A DNA stretch of 8,956 bases from an archaeon (GTDB lineage Archaea > Nanobdellota > Nanobdellia > Pacearchaeales > GW2011-AR1). The stretch covers positions 1 to 8,956 of the forward strand of contig JAUYLQ010000054.1 in NCBI GenBank assembly GCA_030699005.1. Direction: 5' to 3'. This document shows, in pieces, positions 1 to 7,156 of the stretch. The notes under the pieces were generated by a model. The model was not told the DNA's origin. It did no database searches and saw only the letters and a list, made by a program, of their open reading frames with translations. Within the stretch, counting starts at the first letter, position 1; the number at the start of each line of letters is the position of its first letter. The position numbers were made by a program, and so were the translations under genes.

Positions 1-1944
1 AGATTCTGTCCTATTGAAACTCCTGAAGGAACAGAAATTGGCCTTAGAAAAAACCTTGCTCTTATGAGTAAAATTTCAACAAGAATTGATTTGAATGAAG
101 ACAAATTTATAAAAGAGCTTGAGAAATCCGGACTGAGCAAGGAAATTTCATCAGGTTTTGAGGTTTTTTTTAACGGAAGTTACATTGGAAATGTTGAAAA
201 TCCAAAAAACTTTTCAAACTTTATAAAAGAAAAAAGAAGGGCAGGAGAATTTCCGGTTGAACTTAGCATTCATGAAAAAGAAGGACTTCAGGCTATATCA
301 ATTTCAACAGAACCCGGAAGAGCTCTCAGACCTTTAATAATTGTTGAAAACGGAATTTCAAAATTAAAAGATGAACACTTAATCCAACTGGAACAGGGAA
401 ACTTTAAATGGATAGACCTTGTAAAATCGGGAATAGTTGAGTATCTTGACGCTTCAGAAGAAGAAAGTACCTTGATTGCCCTTAATGATCAAGAAATCAC
501 CACTGAGCACACACATGTCGAAGTTGATCCTATTGCATTTCTTGGTGCAGTTACAAGTTTAGTTCCTTATGGGAATCACGACCAGTCGTCAAGACTTAAC
601 AGAGGTTCAAAAACCCAAAAACAGGCACTTGGACTTTATGCTGCAAACTATCTATGCAGGCTTGATACAGATGTTTCAGTTTTACAATATCCTCAAAAAC
701 CATTAGTGAGAAGTTTTGTTTATGATACTCTAAATACATATCCTGCAGGTCAAAATCTTACTGTTGCTATAATGACTTATGAAGGATATAATATGGAAGA
801 TGCTCTTGTTCTTAACAATGGAAGTCTCCAAAGAGGCGTCGGGAGAAGCTTTTACTTTAGGCCATATTCTGCAATAGAGATGAATTATGCAGGAGGACTT
901 AGGGATGAAATAGTAATTCCTGAAAAAGATGTTTCAGGGTATAAAATGGAATCTCTTTATAGACTTCTTGAAGATGACGGAATAATCGGACCCGAAGCAG
1001 ACATAAATGAAGGAGAAGTCTTAATCGGTAAAACTTCCCCCCCAAAATTTTTATCTGAAGCAAGAGAAATTTCTGTCAGGACAAAAAAAGAGTCAAGCGT
1101 AACACTTCGTCAGGAAGAAAAAGGAGTTGTTGAATCTGCATTTATCACAATTGATGATGAAGGCAATAAAATTGTTCAGGTTAAAACAAGAGATTTAAGA
1201 ATTCCTGAACTTGGGGATAAATTTGCAACTTCTCACGGTCAAAAAGGAGTTATAGGTGCTATTGTCGACGAAGAAGATATTCCTTTCACAAACTCTGGAA
1301 TAAGGCCAGACATTATGTTTAATCCCCATGGTCTTCCAAGCCGTATGACTGTTGGATATTTGTTAGAACTTCTTGCAGGAAAGACTGCATCCCTCCGGGG
1401 AGAAGTTGTTGACGGAACTTCTTTTGGAGGAGAAACAAAAAAAGATCTTGAAGAACAATTGAAAAACCTTGGATTCAGATATGACGGGAAAGAAACTATG
1501 AGAAGCGGAGTTACAGGAAAAAAAATTCAATCTAAAATTTTCATTGGAAATTTATATTATTTAAAATTAAAGTATATGGTTGCAAATAAGCTTCATGGTA
1601 GAGCTTCAGGAAAAATTGCACTTTTAACAAGGCAGCCAATTGAAGGAAGGTCCCGTGGAGGAGCCCTTAGACTTGGTGAAATGGAGCAACAGGCACTTGT
1701 TGCCCATGGGGCATCTCTATTATTAAAAGAAAGGTATGATTCAGATAAAGTCATTCTTCCAATCTGCACTAAATGCGGTTCAATTGCAATAGAAGACAAA
1801 ATAAGAGCAAAAACTTCGTGCCCTGAATGCCATTCTGAAGAAGTTGAACCTGTTGAAATTTCATATGCTTTCAAACTTTTAGTTGAAGAATTACAAGGTC
1901 TTCACGTAAATACTAAATTTGGATTAAAAAATAAATACGAATAA
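1..1944 (+). CDS. rpoB: DNA-directed RNA polymerase subunit B, C-terminal 647 residues (5' end outside window)
   Basis: This is the second-largest subunit of archaeal RNA polymerase, which forms one side of the active-site cleft. The frame is open from base 1 and its first codons encode the family motif CPIETPEG (residues 3-10 of the fragment), so the ATG at 64 is an internal Met. Visible landmarks are YNMEDA (263-268), GDKFATSHGQKG (405-416) with the two catalytic-site lysines K407 and K415, NPHGLPSRMTVG, LTRQPIEGR, GEME (559-562), and a clamp zinc site C589/C592/C607/C610 near the C-terminus. In archaea with split B''/B' subunits the CPxETPEG motif lies near the end of B''. Here it runs straight into the rest, which argues for an unsplit RpoB, though the N-terminal half is not seen. 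The usual EMERD motif reads EMEQQ. The stop lies 18 nt before rpoA, so the two are probably co-transcribed. Confidence 0.97.
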   Translation, partial: RFCPIETPEGTEIGLRKNLALMSKISTRIDLNEDKFIKELEKSGLSKEISSGFEVFFNGSYIGNVENPKNFSNFIKEKRRAGEFPVELSIHEKEGLQAISISTEPGRALRPLIIVENGISKLKDEHLIQLEQGNFKWIDLVKSGIVEYLDASEEESTLIALNDQEITTEHTHVEVDPIAFLGAVTSLVPYGNHDQSSRLNRGSKTQKQALGLYAANYLCRLDTDVSVLQYPQKPLVRSFVYDTLNTYPAGQNLTVAIMTYEGYNMEDALVLNNGSLQRGVGRSFYFRPYSAIEMNYAGGLRDEIVIPEKDVSGYKMESLYRLLEDDGIIGPEADINEGEVLIGKTSPPKFLSEAREISVRTKKESSVTLRQEEKGVVESAFITIDDEGNKIVQVKTRDLRIPELGDKFATSHGQKGVIGAIVDEEDIPFTNSGIRPDIMFNPHGLPSRMTVGYLLELLAGKTASLRGEVVDGTSFGGETKKDLEEQLKNLGFRYDGKETMRSGVTGKKIQSKIFIGNLYYLKLKYMVANKLHGRASGKIALLTRQPIEGRSRGGALRLGEMEQQALVAHGASLLLKERYDSDKVILPICTKCGSIAIEDKIRAKTSCPECHSEEVEPVEISYAFKLLVEELQGLHVNTKFGLKNKYE

Positions 1945-1962
1945 ACAAGAGTCACAAATAAA

Positions 1963-4900
1963 ATGAAAAAAACAATAAGTAAAAAAGTCGGGGAAATAAA
2001 GTTTTCATTACTCAGCCCCGAACAGATAAAAAAAATTTCAGTTGCTAAAATAGTTACTCCGGAACTTTATGATATCGACGGATATCCTGTTGACGGGGGA
2101 TTAATGGATTTAAGACTTGGAGCAATTGATTCAGGAGTAAGATGCAGAACATGCGGTGGAAAAATTAAAGAGTGCCTTGGCCACCCTGGAAGTATTGATT
2201 TGGCTAAACCAATAATTCACTTAAAATATGTCCCTGTTATTGAACTTGGACTTAGATGCTTTTGTCACGAATGCGGAAAACTTATGATTGATGACAAAGA
2301 TTTTAAAAAGTATTCTCCGGGAGAAAGAGCAAAAAAAGCAAAGGACAATAAAAAATGCCCTCATTGCCAAGCCCTTCAGGAAAAAATAAAGTTGGACAAA
2401 CCGACAAGTTTCTATAATGGAAAAACTAGACTTTTTCCAACCGAAATCAGGGAACAACTCGTTAAAATTCCTGATGAAGAATTGAGAAAAATTGCAATTG
2501 ACCCCACAACATGCAGAACTGAGTGGGCCGTTCTAAATTCATTAATTGTTCCTCCTGTAACTGTGCGCCCAAGTATTATTTTGGAATCAGGTGAAAGAAG
2601 CGAGGATGATTTAACTCACAAACTTTCAGACATTATCCGTGCAAACCAGAGACTTTGGGAAAACTTAAACGCCGGAGCCCCTGAAGTGATAATTGAAGAC
2701 CTTTGGGATTTGCTTCAATACCACGTTACAACTTTCTTTGATAACACTGTTGCAAGAGTTCCCCCTGCGAGACACAGAAGTGGTCAGCCATTAAAAACAA
2801 TTACAGAAAGAATAAAAGGTAAAGAGGGAAGAATAAGGAAAAATATTGCGGGAAAAAGAGTTAATTATTCCGGAAGGACTGTTATTAGCCCTGACCCAAA
2901 TATTCATATCAATGAGGTTGGAATCCCTTTTGAAATTGCAAAAGTCGTGACAGTTGCAGAAACGGTTAATGACTTGAACAAAGAAAAATTAATTGAACTT
3001 ATAAAAAACGGGGAAAAATGGCCTGGGGCGAATTATATTATAAGGCCTGATGGGAGAAAGAAAAAAATAACTGCCGAACTTCAGGAAGAAATTATCGGAG
3101 AACTAAAACCTGGTTATCAGGTTGAAAGACATATTAGAGACGGGGATATTCTTTTGTTCAACAGACACCCATCTCTTCACAGGGCAAGCCTTATGGCACA
3201 TTATGCAAGAGTTCTTCCAGGAAGAACTTTTAGAGTTCACCCTGCTGCAGCAAATCCTTATAATGCAGATTTTGATGGGGATGAAATGAATATCCACTCT
3301 CCTCAAAATGAAGAAGCAAGGTCAGAAGCAAAAATTTTACTTGATGTTAAACAAAATTTAATTTCTCCAAAAAACAATACAAACCTTATCGGATGCATTG
3401 TTGATGCTATAACCGGGAATTATATTCTTGGAAAAAGAGAGTTCACAAAAGAGGATGCAAACCAGCTTCTTTACAGGTCAGGAATTGACTCTGACATTTC
3501 AAAGAAATCAATTAGTGGGAAAGAAATTTTTTCACTAATCATCCCTGAAATTGATTTTTCAAGCAGCTCAATTGAAATTAAAAAAGGAAAAATTGTCAGG
3601 GGAGAAATTGACAAGAGCACATTCGGGGATGAAAATGGGGAATTGGTAAAAATCATTGACCAGAAATACGGGAGAAACGCCTCATTTGAATCTATAAGAA
3701 AAGCTTTCAACCTCGGTAAAAACTATCTGTCTGATATTGGAATTACTGCTTCAGTTGAAGACTTTGACCTTGATTCTGAAACAATAGATGAAAGTGAAAA
3801 AATAATAAAAGCAACTGAAAAGAAGGCTGAAGAGATTATTGAATCCTACAAGAATGGCACAATTGAACTTATTCCGGGAAAGTCTTCTGAAGAGTCAAGG
3901 GAAATTCACCTTCTTAAGGTTCTGAATGAAGTCCGAACAAAAATCGGTGCGATGGTAAAAGAAAAATTTCCGGATACAAACCCTGTTAGTGACATGATTA
4001 AATCCGGTGGTGGAGGAAACATCCTGAATATAACCCAGATGGCATCCTGCGTTGGACAACAGGCTTTTGCCGGGGGAAGAATTGGCATAGGATATACTCA
4101 AAGAACCCTTCCTTTTTTCAAAAGAGGAGACCTTTCACCAAAAGCAAGAGGCTTTATCAAAAGTGCATTTATAAAAGGACTTAGACCGGATGAATTCTTC
4201 TTTCAGGCAATTACTGGTCGAGATTCACTTATGGATACAGCCCTCCGAACTCCAAAATCAGGTTACCTTTACAGACGTCTTGCAAATGCACTTCAGGATA
4301 TGAGAGTTGAATATGACGGAACAATTAGAGATTCAGGAAATAATATTATTCAGTTTAAGTATGGGATTGACGGATATGACGTCTCAAAGATTCATTTGAA
4401 AGAAAAAATTTCTCCTGGTGAGGCAGTTGGTCTTGTTACTGCACAATCTTTTGGTGAGGCATCAACACAGATGGTTCTTAATACTTTCCACATGGCAGGT
4501 GTTGCTGAAATGCAGGTTACAACAGGACTTCCAAGAATTATTGAAATTTTCGACGCCAGAAAGAAACCTTCCTCCCCAAAAATGGAAGTTTATCTTGAAA
4601 AAGATTATAATAATGAAGAATCTGCAAAAACATTTGCAAAACGGATAAAAGAAGTTACTCTAAAGGAAATTTCGTCAGAGATTAATCTTGATTTTGGAAA
4701 CAAAAAAATAACAATTAACCTTGACCAGAATGAACTTAAAAAAAATCATTCGACTATAAACAAAGTTTGTGATAAGTTGAAAGAAATGGGTTTTGATGTC
4801 AAAAATAAAGGAAACTCACTTGTCATCAATACAACTGAAAGCGGATTCAAAGAGATTTATCAATTAAAAGAGAAACTAAAGAAGTCTATTATTTCGGGAA

Positions 4901-5451
4901 TAAAAGGAATTGAACAAATTTTAATCGTTAAAAGAGGAAAGGACTTTGCCGTTATAACTCTTGGAACAAACTTGAAAGAAATGATGAAACTAAAAGAAGT
5001 GGACAAAAAGAGAATAATTTCAAATGACCTTCATGAAGTGGCTGGAATTCTTGGGATTGAATCAGCAAGGCAGCTTATAATAAATGAGATTAAGGAAGTT
5101 CTTGATTCTCAGGGACTTGACATTCACATTAAACATCTTGAACTAATTGCTGATGCGATGACAAACACAGGAGAAGTTAAAGGTGTGACAAGAATGGGGA
5201 TAATTGCCCAAAAGGCTTCAATTCTTGCAAGAGCAACTTTTGAAACTCCTGTAAAGCAATTTGTAAACTCAATAATTAAAGGCTCAACAGACAAATTAGA
5301 AAGCGTAATTGAGAACATCATCCTGAACCAGCCCGTTCCTGTCGGAACAGGTCTTCCAGGTCTTGTTGTGAAAGTTATTGGCTCTTTATCCAAAGATGAA
5401 AAATTAAAAAAGACTGCAAGTACCCAAGTTGTTGAAGCAAGTAACCAGTGA
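1963..5451 (+). CDS. rpoA: DNA-directed RNA polymerase subunit A, single chain (A' and A'' fused)
   Basis: This is the largest catalytic subunit of archaeal RNA polymerase. The start matches the family N-terminus (KKVGEIKFSLLSPEQIKKIS). Clamp zinc sites are C61/C64/C71/H74 and C101/C104/C132/C135. The Mg-binding motif NADFDGD gives D436, D438 and D440. The bridge helix lies around 742-776 and the trigger loop around 831-846 with H843. Most archaea encode A' (about 880 aa) and A'' (about 390 aa) as two genes. Here the usual break, near residues 800-815 between the bridge-helix region and SPGEAVGLVTAQS, is read through without stop or frameshift, giving 1162 aa, a little shorter than A' plus A''. 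No intein is present. Substitutions in conserved elements are EAS for EPG in the trigger-loop hinge (832-834) and SGGGGN (681-686) where relatives have SGARGS-like sequence. No Shine-Dalgarno is clear in the 18-nt gap after rpoB, so translational coupling is possible. Confidence 0.97.
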   Translation: MKKTISKKVGEIKFSLLSPEQIKKISVAKIVTPELYDIDGYPVDGGLMDLRLGAIDSGVRCRTCGGKIKECLGHPGSIDLAKPIIHLKYVPVIELGLRCFCHECGKLMIDDKDFKKYSPGERAKKAKDNKKCPHCQALQEKIKLDKPTSFYNGKTRLFPTEIREQLVKIPDEELRKIAIDPTTCRTEWAVLNSLIVPPVTVRPSIILESGERSEDDLTHKLSDIIRANQRLWENLNAGAPEVIIEDLWDLLQYHVTTFFDNTVARVPPARHRSGQPLKTITERIKGKEGRIRKNIAGKRVNYSGRTVISPDPNIHINEVGIPFEIAKVVTVAETVNDLNKEKLIELIKNGEKWPGANYIIRPDGRKKKITAELQEEIIGELKPGYQVERHIRDGDILLFNRHPSLHRASLMAHYARVLPGRTFRVHPAAANPYNADFDGDEMNIHSPQNEEARSEAKILLDVKQNLISPKNNTNLIGCIVDAITGNYILGKREFTKEDANQLLYRSGIDSDISKKSISGKEIFSLIIPEIDFSSSSIEIKKGKIVRGEIDKSTFGDENGELVKIIDQKYGRNASFESIRKAFNLGKNYLSDIGITASVEDFDLDSETIDESEKIIKATEKKAEEIIESYKNGTIELIPGKSSEESREIHLLKVLNEVRTKIGAMVKEKFPDTNPVSDMIKSGGGGNILNITQMASCVGQQAFAGGRIGIGYTQRTLPFFKRGDLSPKARGFIKSAFIKGLRPDEFFFQAITGRDSLMDTALRTPKSGYLYRRLANALQDMRVEYDGTIRDSGNNIIQFKYGIDGYDVSKIHLKEKISPGEAVGLVTAQSFGEASTQMVLNTFHMAGVAEMQVTTGLPRIIEIFDARKKPSSPKMEVYLEKDYNNEESAKTFAKRIKEVTLKEISSEINLDFGNKKITINLDQNELKKNHSTINKVCDKLKEMGFDVKNKGNSLVINTTESGFKEIYQLKEKLKKSIISGIKGIEQILIVKRGKDFAVITLGTNLKEMMKLKEVDKKRIISNDLHEVAGILGIESARQLIINEIKEVLDSQGLDIHIKHLELIADAMTNTGEVKGVTRMGIIAQKASILARATFETPVKQFVNSIIKGSTDKLESVIENIILNQPVPVGTGLPGLVVKVIGSLSKDEKLKKTASTQVVEASNQ

Positions 5452-5523
5452 TTTCAATTTCCAACGACAAAATAGCAATTCTTAAAGGATTTAAATATAA
5501 AGTGAAAATTAAAAAACAACAAT

Positions 5524-5533
5524 TTTATAAATT
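5524..5533 (+). promoter_or_regulatory. TATA box for nusA
   Basis: TTTATAAATT lies about 29 nt upstream of the nusA ATG, preceded by an A-rich stretch that could serve as BRE. Archaeal transcription starts about 25 nt downstream of the TATA centre, so the mRNA would begin within a few bases of the ATG. A second AT-rich candidate, TTAAATATAA at 5491-5500, lies further upstream and would give a leader of roughly 30 nt. The rest of the 105-nt gap after rpoA (5452-5556) holds no gene and no obvious terminator hairpin. The call rests on sequence and spacing only. Confidence 0.55.
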
Positions 5534-5556
5534 GACTTAATATAGAGAATTATAAC

Positions 5557-5973
5557 ATGGTGAATACAATTGACATGCAGGACCTTCGACATCTAAACTT
5601 ATTTGAAAAAATAACAAGAATCAGAACAAGATACTGTTTTAGCTACAATGACATTTTGATGTTCTGCGTTCCAAAGCAGGACATTCCAAGAGCTCTTGGA
5701 AGAAACGGGGAAAACCTGAGAAAGATGTCTGACATAATAAGAAAAAGAGTAAGAATTATCCCGATTCCGAGGGGAATCCAGGATGCAAGACCCTTTATCC
5801 AGTCAGTTATTGCCCCTGTCTCATTCAAAGAAATTGAGATTAACCCCAGTGAGATAATTGTCAATGCCGGCTCTGAAAATAAAGCCGCTCTCATTGGAAG
5901 AAACAAAAGAAGACTTTTGGAAATGAAAAGCATTTTAAAAGATTTTTTTAAAGTTGATTACAGAGTTATTTAA
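5557..5973 (+). CDS. nusA: NusA-like KH-domain transcription factor (archaeal NusA)
   Basis: Archaeal NusA is a short protein made only of the two KH RNA-binding domains of bacterial NusA, without the S1 or N-terminal polymerase-binding parts. It is presumed to act in transcription elongation or termination, though its role in archaea is poorly defined. The 138-aa length fits the family, as do the N-terminal LRHLNLFEKIT segment and the first KH loop GRNG (48-51). The second loop reads GRNK (114-117), losing the last glycine of GxxG, so RNA binding by KH2 may be altered. The position just after rpoA fits the archaeal gene string, but the usual rpl30e between them is absent. I chose the first ATG because the TATA box places the transcript start close to it. 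M7 (ATG at 5575) also precedes the conserved region and cannot be excluded. Confidence 0.88.
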   Translation: MVNTIDMQDLRHLNLFEKITRIRTRYCFSYNDILMFCVPKQDIPRALGRNGENLRKMSDIIRKRVRIIPIPRGIQDARPFIQSVIAPVSFKEIEINPSEIIVNAGSENKAALIGRNKRRLLEMKSILKDFFKVDYRVI

Positions 5974-5991
5974 ATTTTTGAATATAAATTA

Positions 5992-6000
5992 TTATAAATA
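5992..6000 (+). promoter_or_regulatory. TATA box for the MazG-like gene
   Basis: TTATAAATA is centred about 24 nt upstream of the ATG at 6020, a spacing that predicts a leaderless transcript. There is no purine-rich Shine-Dalgarno before this start. An overlapping alternative is AATATAAATT at 5981-5990. The region is generally AT-rich, so chance TATA-like matches are likely and confidence is moderate. Confidence 0.45.
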
Positions 6001-6019
6001 ATTCTAAAATATAATTTTA

Positions 6020-6331
6020 ATGAAGTATGATAAATTAGTCAGGGATAAAATTATTGAAATTCTTAAATTAGAGAAGCTTGAATATTCTTATCACATTGCT
6101 TCTAAAACCGAATATGAAAAAAAATTAAAAGAAAAATTAATTGAAGAGGTCAATGAATTCCTAAAAGATGGCGCTCTGGATGAACTTGCAGATATACAGG
6201 AAGTCGTCAACGCAATTTGCAATTTTTACGGGTTTTATCAGGAAGACCTTGAGAAATTGAGAAGGGATAAATTTGAAAGCCGTGGCGGACTTGAAAAAAG
6301 GATAATACTTGATGAAGTAAAAGAAAAATAA
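6020..6331 (+). CDS. MazG-like nucleoside triphosphate pyrophosphohydrolase (house-cleaning type)
   Basis: The 103-aa protein resembles the small all-alpha NTP pyrophosphatases annotated as phosphoribosyl-ATP pyrophosphohydrolase-like or predicted house-cleaning enzymes. Members of this fold hydrolyse NTPs to NMP and pyrophosphate using Mg bound by acidic residues. The family features seen are the N-terminal KYDKLVRDKI, the metal-binding EExxE motif (E42, E43, E46), the ELAD motif (E55 and D58), and the C-terminal RGGLEKRIIL. All expected acidic residues are present, so it is probably active. Its real substrate cannot be read from sequence; removal of damaged or non-canonical nucleotides is the usual guess. 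It is not a histidine-biosynthesis HisE by context. It sits between nusA and rpsL, where the usual archaeal string has no such gene, and has its own TATA-like element. Confidence 0.85.
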   Translation: MKYDKLVRDKIIEILKLEKLEYSYHIASKTEYEKKLKEKLIEEVNEFLKDGALDELADIQEVVNAICNFYGFYQEDLEKLRRDKFESRGGLEKRIILDEVKEK

Positions 6332-6364
6332 AGGATTAATGTTGTTTACTTTAAACAGAGTAAC

Positions 6365-6374
6365 CTTTAAAAAC
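6365..6374 (+). promoter_or_regulatory. TATA box for rpsL
   Basis: CTTTAAAAAC lies about 34 nt upstream of the rpsL ATG at 6403, with GTAAC just before it as a possible BRE. This would give a leader of only several bases, and no Shine-Dalgarno is visible. A short palindrome, TGTTTA and TAAACA with a 3-nt spacer (6343-6357), lies just upstream; it could be a weak end signal for the preceding gene or an operator, or it may be chance. This promoter would drive rpsL and probably the three genes after it. Confidence 0.5.
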
Positions 6375-6402
6375 TAATTTTCTTAAGAGTATTCATACAA
6401 AA

Positions 6403-6825
6403 ATGGGATTAAAAAGCGCATTTAAAAAAGTAAAGGATAGGAAGAAATTTAGATGGAAAGACAGAGGTTACAAGGCTCACACTCTTGACTTGTATGCTAA
6501 GTCGGACCCTCTTGGGGGGGCAAATCAGGCAAAAGGAATTGTTCTTTCAAAATTTCAAAAAGAAGCAAAACAGCCAAATTCAGCTATGAGAAAATGCTGC
6601 AAAGTTCAACTTACAAAAAATGGAAAAACTGTTGGTGCTTTTATTCCGGGAAACCTTGCCCAAAAGTTTATTGATGAACATGATGAAGTTATGATTGAAA
6701 GAATTGGTGGGAAGCAGGGAAAAAGTAAAGGGGACATTCCAGGAATAAGATATAAAGTAATAAAAGTAAATGACCAGCCTCTTCACAGATTGTGGCTTGG
6801 ACAAATTCAAAAGGGTAGAAGATGA
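6403..6825 (+). CDS. rpsL: 30S ribosomal protein S12 (uS12)
   Basis: uS12 lies at the decoding centre of the small ribosomal subunit and helps monitor codon-anticodon pairing. The 140-aa protein has the archaeal/eukaryotic form: KFRWKDRGYK near the N-terminus, DPLGGANQAKGIVL (35-48), the decoding loop KQPNSAMRK (56-64), IDEHDEV (90-96) and GDIPGIRYKV (110-119). It is slightly short at the N-terminus, where many archaeal homologues have a few more basic residues. A run of seven G at about 6524-6530 encodes Gly-Gly and the frame is intact across it. The gene starts a four-gene cluster, but rpsG, its usual immediate neighbour, is displaced by two small unknown genes. Confidence 0.97.
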   Translation: MGLKSAFKKVKDRKKFRWKDRGYKAHTLDLYAKSDPLGGANQAKGIVLSKFQKEAKQPNSAMRKCCKVQLTKNGKTVGAFIPGNLAQKFIDEHDEVMIERIGGKQGKSKGDIPGIRYKVIKVNDQPLHRLWLGQIQKGRR

Positions 6826-6843
6826 TAAATAAATTAAATAGCA

Positions 6844-6884
6844 ACCCTGCGAAGATTATTCTTTGCAAAAATCTTCGGAAGGGT
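6844..6884 (+). ncRNA. Intercistronic RNA hairpin between rpsL and the next gene (unclassified)
   Basis: Two nested complementary segments form a long hairpin. The inner stem is CGAAGATT (6850-6857) with AATCTTCG (6870-6877), a perfect 8 bp. The outer stem is ACCCT (6844-6848) with AGGGT (6880-6884), a perfect 5 bp. They are separated by a 1x2 internal loop, and the apical loop is 12 nt. It is far more GC-rich than its surroundings and is not followed by a T run, so it does not look like a terminator. The right arm contains the only purine-rich, Shine-Dalgarno-like stretch (GGAAGGG, 6877-6883), ending 11 nt before the ATG at 6895. The fold could therefore hide the ribosome site or act as a protein-binding or processing site. 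The pairing is seen; the function is inferred. Confidence 0.6.
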
Positions 6885-6894
6885 AGAATATAAA

Positions 6895-7155
6895 ATGGTT
6901 AAAGGATTTTTATTTTCTGAAAAAAGATATTATGGAAGAGTTGTGCCTTATTTGGATGGAATCATCGAAAATGATTACGCAGATAATAACGAACTCCTCT
7001 ACGAATTAAAAGAAGGATTTGGTCTTCTTATGCTTAAAGACAATGAATCAATCCACATAGCAAATATTGGAGAAGTATTCAAGGTGGAAATTGGAACTAA
7101 AAATGAAAAATTATTAAATGACCTTGAAAAAATTTCAAAAGGAGAAATTAATTAA
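6895..7155 (+). CDS. Hypothetical protein, 86 aa; tandem relative of the next gene
   Basis: I do not recognise a family. The protein is small and mixed in charge, with no membrane segment, signal peptide, zinc motif or catalytic motif. It starts MVKGFLFSEKRYYGRV, has a central GFGLLML hydrophobic strand, and ends in a helix-like segment LLNDLEKISKGE. The pattern M...[FY]L...K.Y..RV..Y at its start, and G...(N)...L...LE.I at its end, also occurs in the following gene, so the two look like diverged copies. It lies between rpsL and rpsG, genes normally adjacent, and is preceded by a hairpin that includes its only candidate ribosome site. Its stop is 1 nt before the next ATG, which strongly suggests co-translation. 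A ribosome-related or regulatory role is only a guess from location. Confidence 0.78.
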   Translation: MVKGFLFSEKRYYGRVVPYLDGIIENDYADNNELLYELKEGFGLLMLKDNESIHIANIGEVFKVEIGTKNEKLLNDLEKISKGEIN

Positions 7156-7156
7156 A

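Noticed and set aside
64..66. ATG at 64 as the true start of an RpoB' subunit
   Set aside because: The codons from base 1 to 63 are in the same frame and encode the RpoB motif CPIETPEG and following conserved residues, so this Met is internal.
1593..1874. Antisense open frame opposite rpoB
   Set aside because: It lies wholly opposite highly conserved rpoB sequence, resembles no known protein and has no promoter or ribosome site; it is a shadow frame.
3471..3710. Antisense open frame opposite rpoA; similar ones lie at 2221-2457, 3103-3306, 3895-4101 and 5124-5393
   Set aside because: All mirror conserved rpoA codons and have low-complexity or implausible translations.
4418..4648. 76-aa open frame in another + frame inside rpoA
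   Set aside because: It overlaps the trigger-loop region of rpoA; the translation has no recognisable features and no start signal.
1963..5451. Intein in rpoA or rpoB, which are common intein sites in archaea
   Set aside because: No splicing-domain block, such as an initial Cys/Ser with a terminal His-Asn, interrupts the conserved polymerase motifs, and lengths are not increased.
6524..6530. Run of seven G in rpsL as a frameshift or slippage site
   Set aside because: The frame is intact and conserved uS12 motifs continue on both sides; the run simply encodes Gly-Gly.
7118..7156. Earlier in-frame ATG at 7118 as the start of the second small gene
   Set aside because: It would overlap the preceding gene by 38 nt and add a lysine-rich tail (MTLKKFQKEKLIK) that is a shifted reading of that gene's 3' end. 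The ATG at 7157 gives an N-terminus matching its neighbour.
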